NCBI RefSeq assembly: GCF_024868665.1
Contig: NC_079905.1
Span: 1,602,797-1,666,796 of the forward strand
DNA: 64,000 bases
Source of the DNA: Triplophysa rosa
Lineage: Eukaryota; Chordata; Actinopteri; Cypriniformes; Nemacheilidae
Direction: 5' to 3'
Translations under genes and position numbers: made by a program
Notes under the pieces: model-generated
Told to the model about the DNA's origin: nothing
Database searches by the model: none
What the model saw: only the letters and a program-made list of their open reading frames with translations
Shown here: piece after piece, positions 14,101 through 23,300 of the stretch
Numbering within the stretch: position 1 is the first letter of the stretch
How the letters are laid out: the number at the start of each line of letters is the position of its first letter

Positions 14101-17100
14101 GTTTCACAGCCAGCAATAAAACTTCAGATCAAATTGAGAGTGTTTTTGACGAAAAAACACATTTCCTTCACTTCTGTATGTCACCTAAATCTCAAACTGT
14201 TCACCAAAATCTGTAATCCATAAATGGTCATATAAAGTCAATCGTCTTATTAAAATGAGATGATCTGTGCTATCCACACTCATTTCTCATTTTATAGCTC
14301 TTTAATACGGTAATTATCTTTTAGTTTAAGTTTTGCAGAAATACCTACTACAAATGATAAACCTAACCCAGAACTCCATGACAGAGAGAGGTCTCCTCAC
14401 GTGTGGTACCTGATTCACTGGCAGCGCCGTGTGCGTCTGAAATTCTCCTCCTCCACTCAGCAGTGATGCTCGAGTCCACCTCGTAAATGGTCTGCAGCAT
14501 AACTTGTACTTGACCTCACAACAGAGACGCTTCTCCACGCCACAACGCTTTTTCCAGACCTCCTCTTGTTTTCCTCGGGCTTTTCTTCAGCTGTCCCTCG
14601 AGTCTCGTCAGACGAATAAACAAGAAAGCTCAGGAAGCATTACAGGTGACAACATCAGCTCTCTCACTGGCTTTCCATCTCTGTCTCGCTCTGTCTTACA
14701 CGTTCTCTCTCTGTTTCTCTTCATAACCGCGCGCTCTCTCTCTCTCGCTCTCTCAGGTGCCAGGAATAGCAGCAGGACCAGCCCAGGACAGAAATAGGCC
14801 GGGCCAGACCAGGGGAGCAGCGCAGCGGCCAGAGGCTGAAAATAGCAACACCAAAACACAGCTGTCTGCCTTCATCTTTCCCCTGAGTGCTCACTGTCTC
14901 TTTCATTTCTCTCGCTCGCTCTCTCTCCCCGAGGGAATCTCACAGAAATGCATCGGACGGAATAAAAAAGACATTTTGTTTCATAAAGTAAATGAAGTCC
15001 ACCTTAGATTTTAGGAGATTAAATTACAGTCTCGTGCAAAAAAATAATTGTCATTGTAATAAATAATTTCTCTCTTTTAAAAATAAATAAATTCCATTAA
15101 ACACATATTGCTGTGATGTATCCTTGAAAATTGACTTTACAATTGAAACAGTACATCATTATTTTTCACATGTGTGGGTGCTTATTTCCCTTAAAAATGT
15201 GCAAAAAACCAATGCAAACCACAGTACTTTCTTTAGATGTTATGCTCTTGACAGTTCCATGGTCTTTACTCCTCTCTCTCTCTCTCTCTCTTTCATCACT
15301 TTTATCTCTCTCACACACTTTCTCCGTCCATCACTGTCTGTTTGATCTTCTCATCTGTTTTCACTCGACAGCACTCCTGCATTCATCTCTTCACCTGTCT
15401 CTCTCAGCACATCCATTAACAGCACACAGAATCAGTTCAAAGAGACGCATGCCGGTGACATTAAACACATGACATTACACAAACACAACCAGTCTTTGAT
15501 TCCAGATCTGCAGATCACGGCTCAAACCGAAATGATTTGACTACAGTCAGATGAAAAGATCTGTTGCTTTAGAAGAGTTTAGAGGTTTTCTTTGTGTATA
15601 ATCATAATGTATTATATTATTTTAGAATAACTCAAAAATGTAAATATGGGAATCATATATGGTCAATAAAAATAACTGAGGACATTTAAGCGTATGCCTT
15701 TAAGGTTCTTTTAGAAACATTTCCGTTAAGTGACCCTAAACTCTAATCTAAAGGACAATGACTGCGGGAGGAATATTTTATTACATGAATGTTTTTCTGA
15801 GAACTTCTGAGAACTCTATCAAATCTCCTGCAACTTCTGAGCAATGCAAGGTTCATCTTGGGTGTCAACAGCGCATTAAAGATTTAGGTGATAACCTCAC
15901 GCACCAGTGTTAAATGATCTCTTCTAAAAGTGAATTAAGAAGGTGTAAAACATTGCTATAGCTGCATGTGCAATGGTCATTGATAAAAAACGATACCTTG
16001 AATGCACTGAAAGTCCCTTTGGATAAAAGCGTCCGCCAAATGCATAGATGTAAATATAGAAGACCTCCAAGCGAAACAGATTTAATTAAAAAGCCCAAAA
16101 CTATTTTAATTTTATGAGGACAACACGGCCAAATCACCCTATGGGGAAAACACCTGACGATCGGCCAGTTTGAAAACAAAACACAGAACACCGCTTTATG
16201 AACCCAAAGGCCTGCAGGACGAATGAGGAATCAGAGGAAATCTTTTTGAAATCCAGAAACAGCACAATTCCCAGGAGTGACACATTCCCAATGCATGACA
16301 GAGATGAAGTTCCTCAGTGGACACAAATGCCATGACGCCCGTATTTTCCCATGCTGTGTTTACTGAACTTCGCTCGTATTCAAAGTCAGTGGTTTCAACT
16401 ATAGGCCCTCACGCTTACACTGAAACTTCGCAGTTGTGAATTTCATATACATTCCTAAACAATCTTAAATCATCTTGTTAAGTGCTGTAGATGCTGACAG
16501 ACCACGCACACGCGCACAAACCTATAGCTTACCCCGTCTTCCTCTCCAGACAAAACAAAGGCATGTATGATAAAAATGGGTCACCTCTGCACAGGTCTGA
16601 GACACTCTCAAGGTAAAAGAGGGCAGATCAAAATAACCACGACGGCAAAACAAAGCCTGTGCTATCTATATACAGGACATAAACTCTTTCTTTTTTGTGG
16701 CTGTTCGTATAGGCCTAGAATCCTGCTGTCTATTCTTTAAAAAAGCACGTGAAACAATATGCGTTATGTAACAATAAACATTTGACATGTTACATTGATG
16801 TCATAATCTTTTTACATTAGACAGCCACTTATAAATATGTTTATTTTAAGATGTTTGATGTTCTTCGGGTGAGGTCACGCTGCACTCTACAACCAGATCT
16901 GTAAACAGACGAACACACATTACACAAACATCTAGAGTCCGGGCTTGCTTTGCAACAGCTCCACCTTGAGGTTAAAATACGCAAAAGCATTCAAACTCTT
17001 ACACTGTCTGACACATTTCAGACGTGTGTTTGTACAGTATTTGTGTGTTTTGTGTATGTGTGCTGGTTTGGGTGTATTTATTTGTGAGTCAAACTACAAG

Positions 17101-17593
17101 CATGTATAAGTGCGCCATAAATGTTACTGATCTCCACCGTCAATGTTGAGTGGGAAGATTTTCAGTGCTGACATCACTCAGACAACACCTCACCATCTGA
17201 GTCACTTGAACAAACAAGACTGTAAATCTCCCTACAACCACACAGCACGAAACACAAACTCTAAGAGGGAGTATATGGGGAAATTATGTAAATTTGAGCT
17301 ACTTAGATTACAGTTTTGCACGCATGCTAAAACCATGGTACTGTTTGTAATTGTTGTAATATAATTAAAACATTTTACTATTTCTATTACATACAATATA
17401 AAAGCAAAATCTATCTTTCACGATGAGATGTTATCATTTCAGAGAGAATAGCCACCTGTCAGATGGACATCCACGTGTCCCCACCAACCAGAAACACATA
17501 TAAAAAATACACAGGGCATGTGTTTGTGTGAGAGGTCAAAGAAAACATTATGATCAGTGATGGAGAGTTACCTGCATCCTGCGGTGAATTCAT
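3029..17593 (-). CDS. hdac9: hdac9, class IIa histone deacetylase 9, 5' half (partial gene)
   Basis: Class IIa HDACs are signal-controlled nuclear corepressors that bind MEF2; this part encodes the regulatory N-terminus, and the catalytic domain lies beyond the left edge. Exons in transcript order: alternative first exons 17593-17572 and 14500-14410, then 11652-11441, 10017-9852, 9003-8883, 8780-8659, 3356-3225, 3132-3029. All junctions keep frame, giving 316 codons with the 14500 start or 293 with the 17593 start. Visible elements are MLQTIYE, which matches an HDAC9 isoform start, a Gln-rich coiled coil with QKQLL and QRELLLIQ, a MEF2-binding helix around STEVRQKL, the 14-3-3 phosphosite context LRKTASEPNLK and a basic NLS around RSRLKQK. 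HDAC4 and HDAC5 are less likely because of the MLQTIYE start and the neighbouring snx13. Whether it is the a or b fish paralogue cannot be told. Confidence 0.9.
3225..3356 (-). CDS. hdac9: hdac9 exon 6, 14-3-3 site and NLS
   Basis: Encodes [16 protein letters not shown] followed by [12 protein letters not shown] and [10 protein letters not shown], close to mammalian HDAC9/HDAC5. It holds the phosphoserine of the first 14-3-3 site and the basic nuclear localisation stretch. It is separated from exon 5 by a 5.3-kb intron. Confidence 0.93.
3480..4034 (+). mobile_element. L2/CR1-like LINE 3' fragment
   Basis: 3611-3715 translates to [16 protein letters not shown]...KNSFF, the conserved C-terminus of L2/CR1-type reverse transcriptase ORF2. 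The 3' tail ends AATAAAGCTTATTCTGATTCTGAT near 4007-4032, a typical L2 tail. An unrelated segment starting ACACTACCCGTCC around 3768 interrupts the 3' UTR. It lies in the hdac9 region just upstream of exon 6 on the opposite strand. Confidence 0.75.
4264..4529 (+). mobile_element. CA-flanked dispersed element, copy 1
   Basis: A segment with GGGGACA and TGTCCCC inverted motifs and CCCTAACCCTAAC, bounded on both sides by CA repeats. A second copy of the same subfamily lies at 60842-61099 in reverse orientation; related copies are at 10849-11120 and 58132-58379. Confidence 0.8.
5966..6301. mobile_element. hAT-like MITE with perfect 8-bp target duplication
   Basis: Inverted ends TAGGGCTGTCAAACGATT; the inner arms share ATTCTGGATGCG. 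Exact duplication AAAATAAG at 5958-5965 and 6302-6309. Confidence 0.93.
6597..6606. promoter_or_regulatory. PBX-MEIS type motif in hdac9 intron
   Basis: CTGTCAATCA is the complement of TGATTGACAG, the composite TALE homeodomain site. It sits in non-repetitive sequence in the large intron between hdac9 exons 5 and 6. Function is inference. Confidence 0.35.
7795..8165. other. GC-rich non-repeat island in hdac9 intron
   Basis: About 370 bases of GC-rich, complex sequence in an otherwise AT-rich intron, with no repeat ends and no recognisable exon. It contains TAATTGTTTGCAAAC, a homeodomain plus forkhead-like motif, near 7995. It could be a conserved noncoding element; conservation cannot be tested here. 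Confidence 0.35.
8420..8570. repeat. Fragment of palindromic MITE (family also at 12237 and 51606)
   Basis: Shares CCCATTGAC-TCCATTG and TCAAAATATCTTCTTTTG with 12237-12495 and ends with a TTTTTGGTGAACTA-type terminus. The left arm is missing. Confidence 0.65.
8659..8780 (-). CDS. hdac9: hdac9 exon 5, to 14-3-3 site
   Basis: Encodes a Ser/Pro-rich linker ([17 protein letters not shown]) and then DFPLRKT. The donor G|GTAGGT splits the Ala codon of the RKTASEP motif, whose serine is a CaMK/PKD phosphosite that recruits 14-3-3. Confidence 0.92.
8883..9003 (-). CDS. hdac9: hdac9 exon 4, MEF2-binding helix
   Basis: Encodes [22 protein letters not shown], the MEF2-docking helix of class IIa HDACs (family form STEVKQKLQEFLLSKS), ending KLWY at donor CAG|GTGCGT. 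Conserved Leu and Phe positions are kept; the usual QEF is HNF here. Confidence 0.92.
9267..9534. mobile_element. Palindromic MITE
   Basis: Ends ACTCTTAAAAATA and TATTTTTAAGAGT are inverted; AAGGTTCTTC-type arms repeat through the body, including a GCCATGGAAGAACC arm and its inverse. Non-coding. Confidence 0.85.
9852..10017 (-). CDS. hdac9: hdac9 exon 3, end of coiled coil
   Basis: Starts [13 protein letters not shown] after acceptor TCTCAG and continues as a highly charged Glu/Arg helix to KERSKE. The donor A|GTCAGT is chosen because it restores the SS-TASTEV reading and the family length (HDAC5 has KEKSKES-AIASTEV). Confidence 0.88.
10089..10602. mobile_element. Non-autonomous DNA transposon
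   Basis: Left end TATACAGCGGCGGGAAAAAT and right end ATTTTTTCCGTGGCTGTATA are imperfect inverted repeats about 510 bp apart. No coding sequence. Confidence 0.7.
10849..11120 (+). mobile_element. CA-flanked dispersed element, copy 2
   Basis: CGTGGGGAC near the left end, GGTCCCCAC near the right, CA repeats directly on both flanks. Same subfamily as 58132-58379 in reverse orientation. Confidence 0.8.
11441..11652 (-). CDS. hdac9: hdac9 exon 2, Gln-rich coiled coil
   Basis: The acceptor TGTCAG precedes codons for [11 protein letters not shown] and then the Gln-rich helix ([24 protein letters not shown]), ending ...EEHVK at donor AAG|GTGTGT. The glutamine-rich N-terminal domain mediates homo- and hetero-oligomers of class IIa HDACs. 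The mammalian segment with the CtBP-type motif PLDLR is absent; the equivalent region is short and acidic. Confidence 0.92.
12237..12495. mobile_element. Palindromic MITE, full copy
   Basis: The left arm runs from GATAGTTTAGCC through TCTGTCATTTATTC and the right arm is the inverse, GAATAAATGATGAAATTA. The centre has GGAAGTCAATGGG. Common fish family; related to 51606-51836. Confidence 0.75.
14410..14500 (-). CDS. hdac9: hdac9 alternative first coding exon 1b (MLQTIYE)
   Basis: Thirty codons plus one base starting [11 protein letters not shown], the N-terminus known from an HDAC9 isoform in mammals (MLQTIYES). Donor is CAG|GTACC. It ends in phase 1 like exon 1a, so the two can be used interchangeably in front of 11652-11441. 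An intronic or alternative promoter is inferred; none is recognisable just upstream. Confidence 0.75.
14501..17571. other. hdac9 first intron between alternative starts
   Basis: No exon was recognised. It holds CT-rich stretches near 15280 and a SINE tail near 15985; the rest is unique-looking AT-rich sequence. The 3' half of any exon 1b promoter should lie here. Confidence 0.6.
15985..16062 (+). mobile_element. SINE 3' fragment
   Basis: TTTGGATAAAAGCGTCCGCC-AAATG is the widely shared 3' domain of several fish tRNA-derived SINE families. The promoter part is not present. Confidence 0.6.
17572..17593 (-). CDS. hdac9: hdac9 alternative first coding exon 1a (MNSPQDA)
   Basis: Reading leftwards from the ATG at 17593, the exon gives MNSPQDA plus one base, then donor G|GTAACT. 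The phase-1 end joins the exon at 11652 to make a Gly codon. HDAC5 starts MNSP and HDAC4 starts MSSQ with the same phase at the same place, so this looks like the shared class IIa first coding exon. The upstream 5' UTR limit is not visible. The call rests on start, phase and family resemblance only. Confidence 0.6.
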
Positions 17594-17980
17594 CCTCAAA
17601 ACACCAACGATCTGAATCTACTGCGCCTTTAAATGCACCTGCATGAGTCTTTAACCAGATATAGAGACATCTTAATGTATCTACAGCCCAACAGGTAAAT
17701 AGCTTTCATGCTTTGAATATTTTAAGTATGCAGAGATAAATACAAAATGTCAGATCAATCTTACCTCTTTAAGGAACCTAAGATTTCTTCTCTTAATGTG
17801 CGATCCACCTGTATGCATCATTGCACTGCCTCATCCTTATGTAACAATGCAATGCATTCAAATCAAGCAGAGATGCATCTGCGGAACAGAACAGGCTCTG
17901 TGAAGTGTGCTCAGTGTACTAGCAGAGGTTGTGCGTGCATGCGCCTGTGCGCGAGCGCGCAAGTGTAGACGCTGTAGGTT

Positions 17981-17990
17981 CTATATATAG
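17981..17990. promoter_or_regulatory. Perfect MEF2 consensus upstream of hdac9 exon 1a
   Basis: CTATATATAG fits the MEF2 consensus (CTA, four A/T, TAG) exactly and is palindromic. It lies about 390 bp upstream of the hdac9 exon 1a start codon. HDAC9 is reported as a direct MEF2 target in a muscle feedback loop. A TATA-box role is an alternative reading. Confidence 0.55.
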
Positions 17991-19071
17991 CACAGTGATG
18001 TTTCCCTCAAAACACGCTGAATATATTCTTTACCGCTTAGGGCTCCGAATTACACTTTAGATAACACATACAAACCACCATTTCAAAGAAAAATGGCGAA
18101 ATCCAAACAATTATTGCAATATTATTATAATAGGACACTGACTGAGGCTGAGAAAAATCCATAATTACACAAAATCTATGTTCGGAACTCACCTGAGAAA
18201 TGCTGTCTGTTGTTTATCTCTATTTTATATGTATTTGAAATGCGATATACTCATTCATAAATATAAACCCAGCGCGCATCTTCAGCTCTTGCCTCGACGC
18301 ACGCGCGGTCTAAAAATAGCGCGTCACCACAATAGACACACCACACTAGAGTGTATATAATATATGTGTGGATTTCTCACATCAGATAAACACTGTCTTA
18401 TATATCTATTCTCCAGAGACCAACAATACAGACACGCACAGACACTTTGACATAAAATTTTATTTGCACGTATATTAGGCTATGTATTTTTTTTAGTTGT
18501 TGGTTTTAAAAAGTCCTCAAGTATAAGAAGCTATTAACAAATGGCTACTGTATAAACATAATAATCATAATAATGTTATACCATTTTGGTCATTTTGCTG
18601 ATTCATCCTTATGTCTATATCATTATGACTTCATTGACTTGTCCTGGTCATAAACCAAAATAAGGTTCAAAGTTTACTAAGGATCATTTATGTCAGAAGG
18701 AGCTCTACGTCAGGTGCCAGACGGAATATTGTATTTTTTTCTCTGTGGGACTGACATAGAAATAACATCTCGGATAACAATGACATCTTGATACTACATC
18801 ATTGCAAGCACAGACTGAATAAAAATGTGAGGAATTTATCATTTAGAATAAGCCAATGTAACTGATACCTGATTCGGGTAACATGGTTCTCTCGGGTGTG
18901 GAGGGTCTTCCTCACCCCTGCCCTAGTGTGAGCCATGACAATACCGTAATATGTGAAGAATTATATTCTTGTTGCGAAGAATGTTGCGTTGTATGTAGTG
19001 CGAGAACACAAATAACGTGACAGATGCATTTTGATCATGCACTAGTGTCACATGTTAGGTCGAACAACACT

Positions 19072-19574
19072 AGCTGCGTCTGAATTCGCTCACTTGTTCA
19101 CTCATTCACTATTCCCTATATAGCGAATGCTAAATAGTCCACTATATGGGGAAGAAGTGAATGAAAATGAGTGAACAATTTCGGACACTGACGTAATATA
19201 TCCTGCGTCTGACAGTACTGTCGCGGACATTCGTCATTACGCTTATATTACACCTGTGTGGCTTTTTTGCATTGTCACGTTTATTGTATTCGTTTTTAAT
19301 CAAGAGAACAAAACAAATGTTTGCCACGTTTATTTACTATTAAATTTATTACGTTTAATAAAATTACTTAATATATTTAAAATAAAACACTGCAATACAT
19401 AACATTCATTTAATCTGTTTATTCTTACATCGGACGTACACTCAAAATCAGAATGCATTGTGGGTAAAACGTAGGGAATGAGTTGTTTACTCCGAATTCG
19501 GACAACACTACAAAATGGCGGACACACGATATAGTGCACTATATAGGAGATAGGGGGCTAATTCAGACACAGCT
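19072..19574. mobile_element. Inverted-repeat DNA element in intergenic region
   Basis: Left end AGCTGCGTCTGAATTCGCTC and right end GAGATAGGGGGCTAATTCAG-ACACAGCT are imperfect inverted repeats; both arms carry CACTATATAG. Non-coding; it separates the two promoters. Confidence 0.75.
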
Positions 19575-20118
19575 ACTGTCTCAGTGCTGTCTCAGCAAAA
19601 CGATGCGTTCCGATGACGCACCGTTTCTGCACAAACTTGCTGATGGTGACATTTTCTTTACCACAAAACTGGCACACGTTCAAATTCAAAGATCGTTGAT
19701 ACTAAACACGGTCCATGTTTTCCAAAATTAATAAATACGCACAATAACCTTGGGTTAAAAAGGTGCGTCAACATACACTGACCAATCACGAGGTGCGCTA
19801 CAGGTAACGCCAAGCACACGTTTTAACTAGTATGCCCACTCTACACCGTCACCCATGAAATAGCTGAGCAACAGCTCAAAGCGGGTTTCAGTGCTCACAG
19901 CAAATATTAAGCTATTAAGTATATATGAGGGATGTCTTTCCAGGACAAATGTATTAAATGTTTAAGTGTCAGTTATTCCAATAAAACATTTGTATATGCC
20001 ACGTTTACACCATTTTAAAAAAATAATATCGCTTTAGATAACTTAGCGAACTCACTAGCTTTGAAGCTATTCATCCCATAGAGATATATAATTCATCCGG
20101 GCTATTTGACAATGCGAC

Positions 20119-20123
20119 CCAAT
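20119..20123 (+). promoter_or_regulatory. CCAAT box of snx13 promoter
   Basis: CCAAT followed by CAG, about 230 bp upstream of the snx13 ATG in the GC-rich promoter segment. Confidence 0.5.
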
Positions 20124-20141
20124 CAGATGAGGCCATTTTTA

Positions 20142-20149
20142 TCACGTGA
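20142..20149. promoter_or_regulatory. TCACGTGA E-box (USF/TFEB type) in snx13 promoter
   Basis: Perfect palindromic TCACGTGA, followed by C, differing from the CLEAR decamer GTCACGTGAC at one flanking base. It is 200 bp upstream of the start codon and close to the CCAAT box. Confidence 0.5.
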
Positions 20150-20223
20150 CACCAGTCTCTCGGAAGCGCACCGGGGGTGCGTTCCCTAGTTTCGTACGGA
20201 GATTCTTTGACGAGCTCGCGCTC

Positions 20224-20274
20224 ATGGCGGCTGCACGGAGGGCGCGCGCAGTCCTGATGCGCCTCAGTTTGTAA
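20224..20274 (+). other. Possible upstream ORF in snx13 5' leader
   Basis: ATGGCGGCTGC opens a 16-codon Ala/Arg-rich frame ending TAA, 77 bases before the snx13 start codon. The ATGGCGGC core also resembles a YY1 site, so it may mark the transcription start rather than be translated. Confidence 0.35.
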
Positions 20275-20350
20275 ACGCGAGAAAAGAAACAAAAACGTTA
20301 AAAATGTGGCGGGGATAAACCAAACGGCCTTCGTTTTTACATTTTAAATA

Positions 20351-20362
20351 ATGTTTGCAGAG
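20351..20362 (+). CDS. snx13: snx13 exon 1
   Basis: Only four codons (MFAE), with donor GAG|GTAAGG. Joined to exon 2 it reads MFAEASLSVWGWG, against MLTEASLSIWGWG in mammals. Intron 1 is 6.3 kb. Confidence 0.9.
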
Positions 20363-23300
20363 GTAAGGCGCGATTTTTCCCTCAGGGGTTTGACAGGCTT
20401 GTGTGTTCATGTATTTCCCGTTGTGTTGAGCTGCTGTTAGCTTAGCCGTAAATCACCTGAGCAGGTAACTGAATAAAACACACGCGGTAAAACACACTCG
20501 CACAAACACACACACTGCTCGGTTCGGTGTGGGATTACAGTCGCTAATACGAAGAGATTAGACGTTTCTGAGCTGTGACAGCAAGTCTTCAGCTAGTCCA
20601 GCTAACATCAGCTGTGTCCATTCACATCATATATGTGTTTACGTGCGTTGTGTGTGTGTGACAGCTGTGTGTAAGTGGAGGTCGTGGGTTTCTGTGTGTT
20701 GTCTGCGTGTTTTAGCATGTCATGGTTGTGAACTGCTGGAAAATGACACATGATACGTGGTATGTGTGTTTGAAACCTGTTGTCAGATAAACATGCTTCG
20801 TGTGTCAATTTAATTTAAGACATTAGAGACGTAGTTTATTTTGCTGCATGAATGATTAAATTAATGAAAACTCTTCATAAGATCATAAAGTTGATAACAG
20901 GCTTGTTGACGGTTTATAAAACCAGTGAGGATTCACATGATCACATCTGGTTTTACCCGAATGGGACATGAAACCTGTGTGAACGGTGTAGTTCAGATCA
21001 TAAATCTGGTTGTTTCGTGTATGATACTACAACTCTATGACTTTAAAATGTAGATTAGTTAGTTCATTATTTCTCTTTTAATTTTTCCTAAAGTTGTGTT
21101 CTAAAGAATTAGCATCTGATTTGGCTGTATGGGTTTATTAAAAACGTATGCAATGACATAATCTGGTTTTATTTTGTTTCACGCAAGATAGCAGAAAGAT
21201 AGCACCTGTTTTGTCTGTATCGTGACAAGTTTATACTGTTTGGCTGTAGTTTGTTGTGTGGGGTTTTTTTTACAGCCTCTGATCATATATTTACATTCAG
21301 ATAAAATATATAAATGATGCGAATATCATATATATATCAATATATAAATATATGGCTGAAACGAATATATGTTGTATTTGTTAGAAGTTTGATTGTATTG
21401 GTTAATTCTGAGGCCGTATGTTGTCACCTGGTAACAGGTGGATGATGTGAATCCTCTTTAAGTCACCTGACCCACCATAAGAACATTCACACACGTCTAT
21501 GCTGCAATATCAAAATGCATTTACTCTTGTTAATTCTTGATATAAATAAATGTTTTTATTAAGTGTTGTCCCTGCAGCTGTTCGTCCTGATGTGTTATGA
21601 AACATTTTCATTTAATATTTTATTTGAAGTGTATTTGTGGTAAATAAGAGCCACTCCTGTGCTGAAAACTGCATCACGCAGCGCCGGTTTAAAAATGTCA
21701 TGCAAAACAGGCTGTCCTTTTGTTTGACTATTTGTGTAGTTTCTTTTGTTTTGCTGGCACTCCACCTTGCAGAAGTAGGCGTGAATGCATTCAAGTATGC
21801 ATACTTCTTGTATTATATGCTGTCAGCAGGGGAATGCAAAACAGTTTCTTGCTGTAAATGGTCAGCGTTTGACTACTGGTATTTATCATGTTGCGTATTA
21901 AAAATGTTAATCTATTGACAGCCCTACTTTTTTTACAAAGTGGCAGCCATACCGTTGTTTATTTTCAATGCTGAATCTGTGACATTTAATCTCATGCAGG
22001 GGCACCAATCGAATGTGTTTATGCCGTATGTAATCGATTAGAAAACAATGTGAATTTGGTTTTGCTTGAATGTGTCACACGTGTAGGCAGTCTGTATTCC
22101 TAAAGCATGTCCATACGCTGTCAAGAAATAAAAAGGATCCCTGGGTATAGAGCGATGTATGGCTTAATATATGAACAATGGCATTGACTTTATAATTGTG
22201 AAATAAAAAAACAGTGTAACTGTCACAGTATTCATAAACTTTGAAAAAATATTTTTACTTGGAGGCCGCCATTTTTTTGCGTCAGAATCCGTGATGTCAA
22301 ATGGTTGCGACCTAAACCTGTTTCAGTGTTTCCCATTCATTGACGAGACTATGGCGGCCCACCATAGGCTATTTTGATCCGCCACAGTCTTAAAACGAGC
22401 CGAATTGTTTTTCTTACAACAACATAACTATTTGTAACGTTGAATTTTGCACCGCTATTTTGTTGTAGTGCCATTGTTCACGGCTAAAAATGCGTCCTGT
22501 TGCTTCAGCGCAATGTGCGCAGCACACACACAGACACATACTGTACATACTAGACATATGCCCGGTTAACCGAAAATATATATCACGTGATTTATGCACA
22601 ATTTGTGAGTGCAGTACGGTAAAATGCTGCTGCATCCGAAAGCCAGAGGGCGCTCTCGTGCAGAAACTCCAAATACGCACTGCAGAAGAAGACCATAACA
22701 CAAGTAGTTCTAGGAAATGCGTAAGGACATGTTTTTATCACTGATCCTCAAGCCTCATCAGGTATTTTTATGATAATAAAGTATATTTATAATGATCATG
22801 TTTGACGGGTGTTGCTTTTTTAAATGCACGTTATAAGCGACTTAAACTCGCACTGCTTTTAGATCGAGCAGCATTTCCTACTGATCCCAGAGCTGTGCTT
22901 CACGGACAAGCGACGCATCAATAAAATAATCGATATTTTGCATTATCGCAGCCAACTCGGTTTCAGAAGGATTTAGTGGTAACCGCGGTTAACCGGGCAC
23001 ATGCCTAGTACATACGAACGCACACTCGCTCGCTACTGTTTCAGCTTTCACGGTTGAAATGCAGACAGGTGAACTGGCCAGGATTTAAGACGTCGCCAAG
23101 CCATACTGAATACAACATCGTTTGAGGGAAGTCAAATCTAAATGCTTCAGTATTCACTGCAGTTATCCACAGTACAAGCATGATTTTATCAGTGTACGAC
23201 AGAGCAAACAGATAGCATTACCTCATGGCGTTAACATCATTATGTTCAGCTTCATCAGCTTCAGCATCATATTATTTCCAGCTAAAATAGCAGTCTGCAT

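Larger units (their letters stand above)
17594..20350. other. hdac9-snx13 divergent intergenic region
   Basis: Non-coding 2.7 kb between the outermost hdac9 start codon and the snx13 start codon. It contains a MEF2-type motif at 17981, unique AT-rich sequence to about 19070, an inverted-repeat element at 19072-19574, and the GC-rich snx13 promoter from about 20100. Confidence 0.8.

Noticed and set aside
17981..17990. CTATATATAG read simply as a TATA box
   Set aside because: Possible, but it is palindromic, matches MEF2 exactly and has no initiator-like context that would decide direction; kept as a MEF2-type motif.
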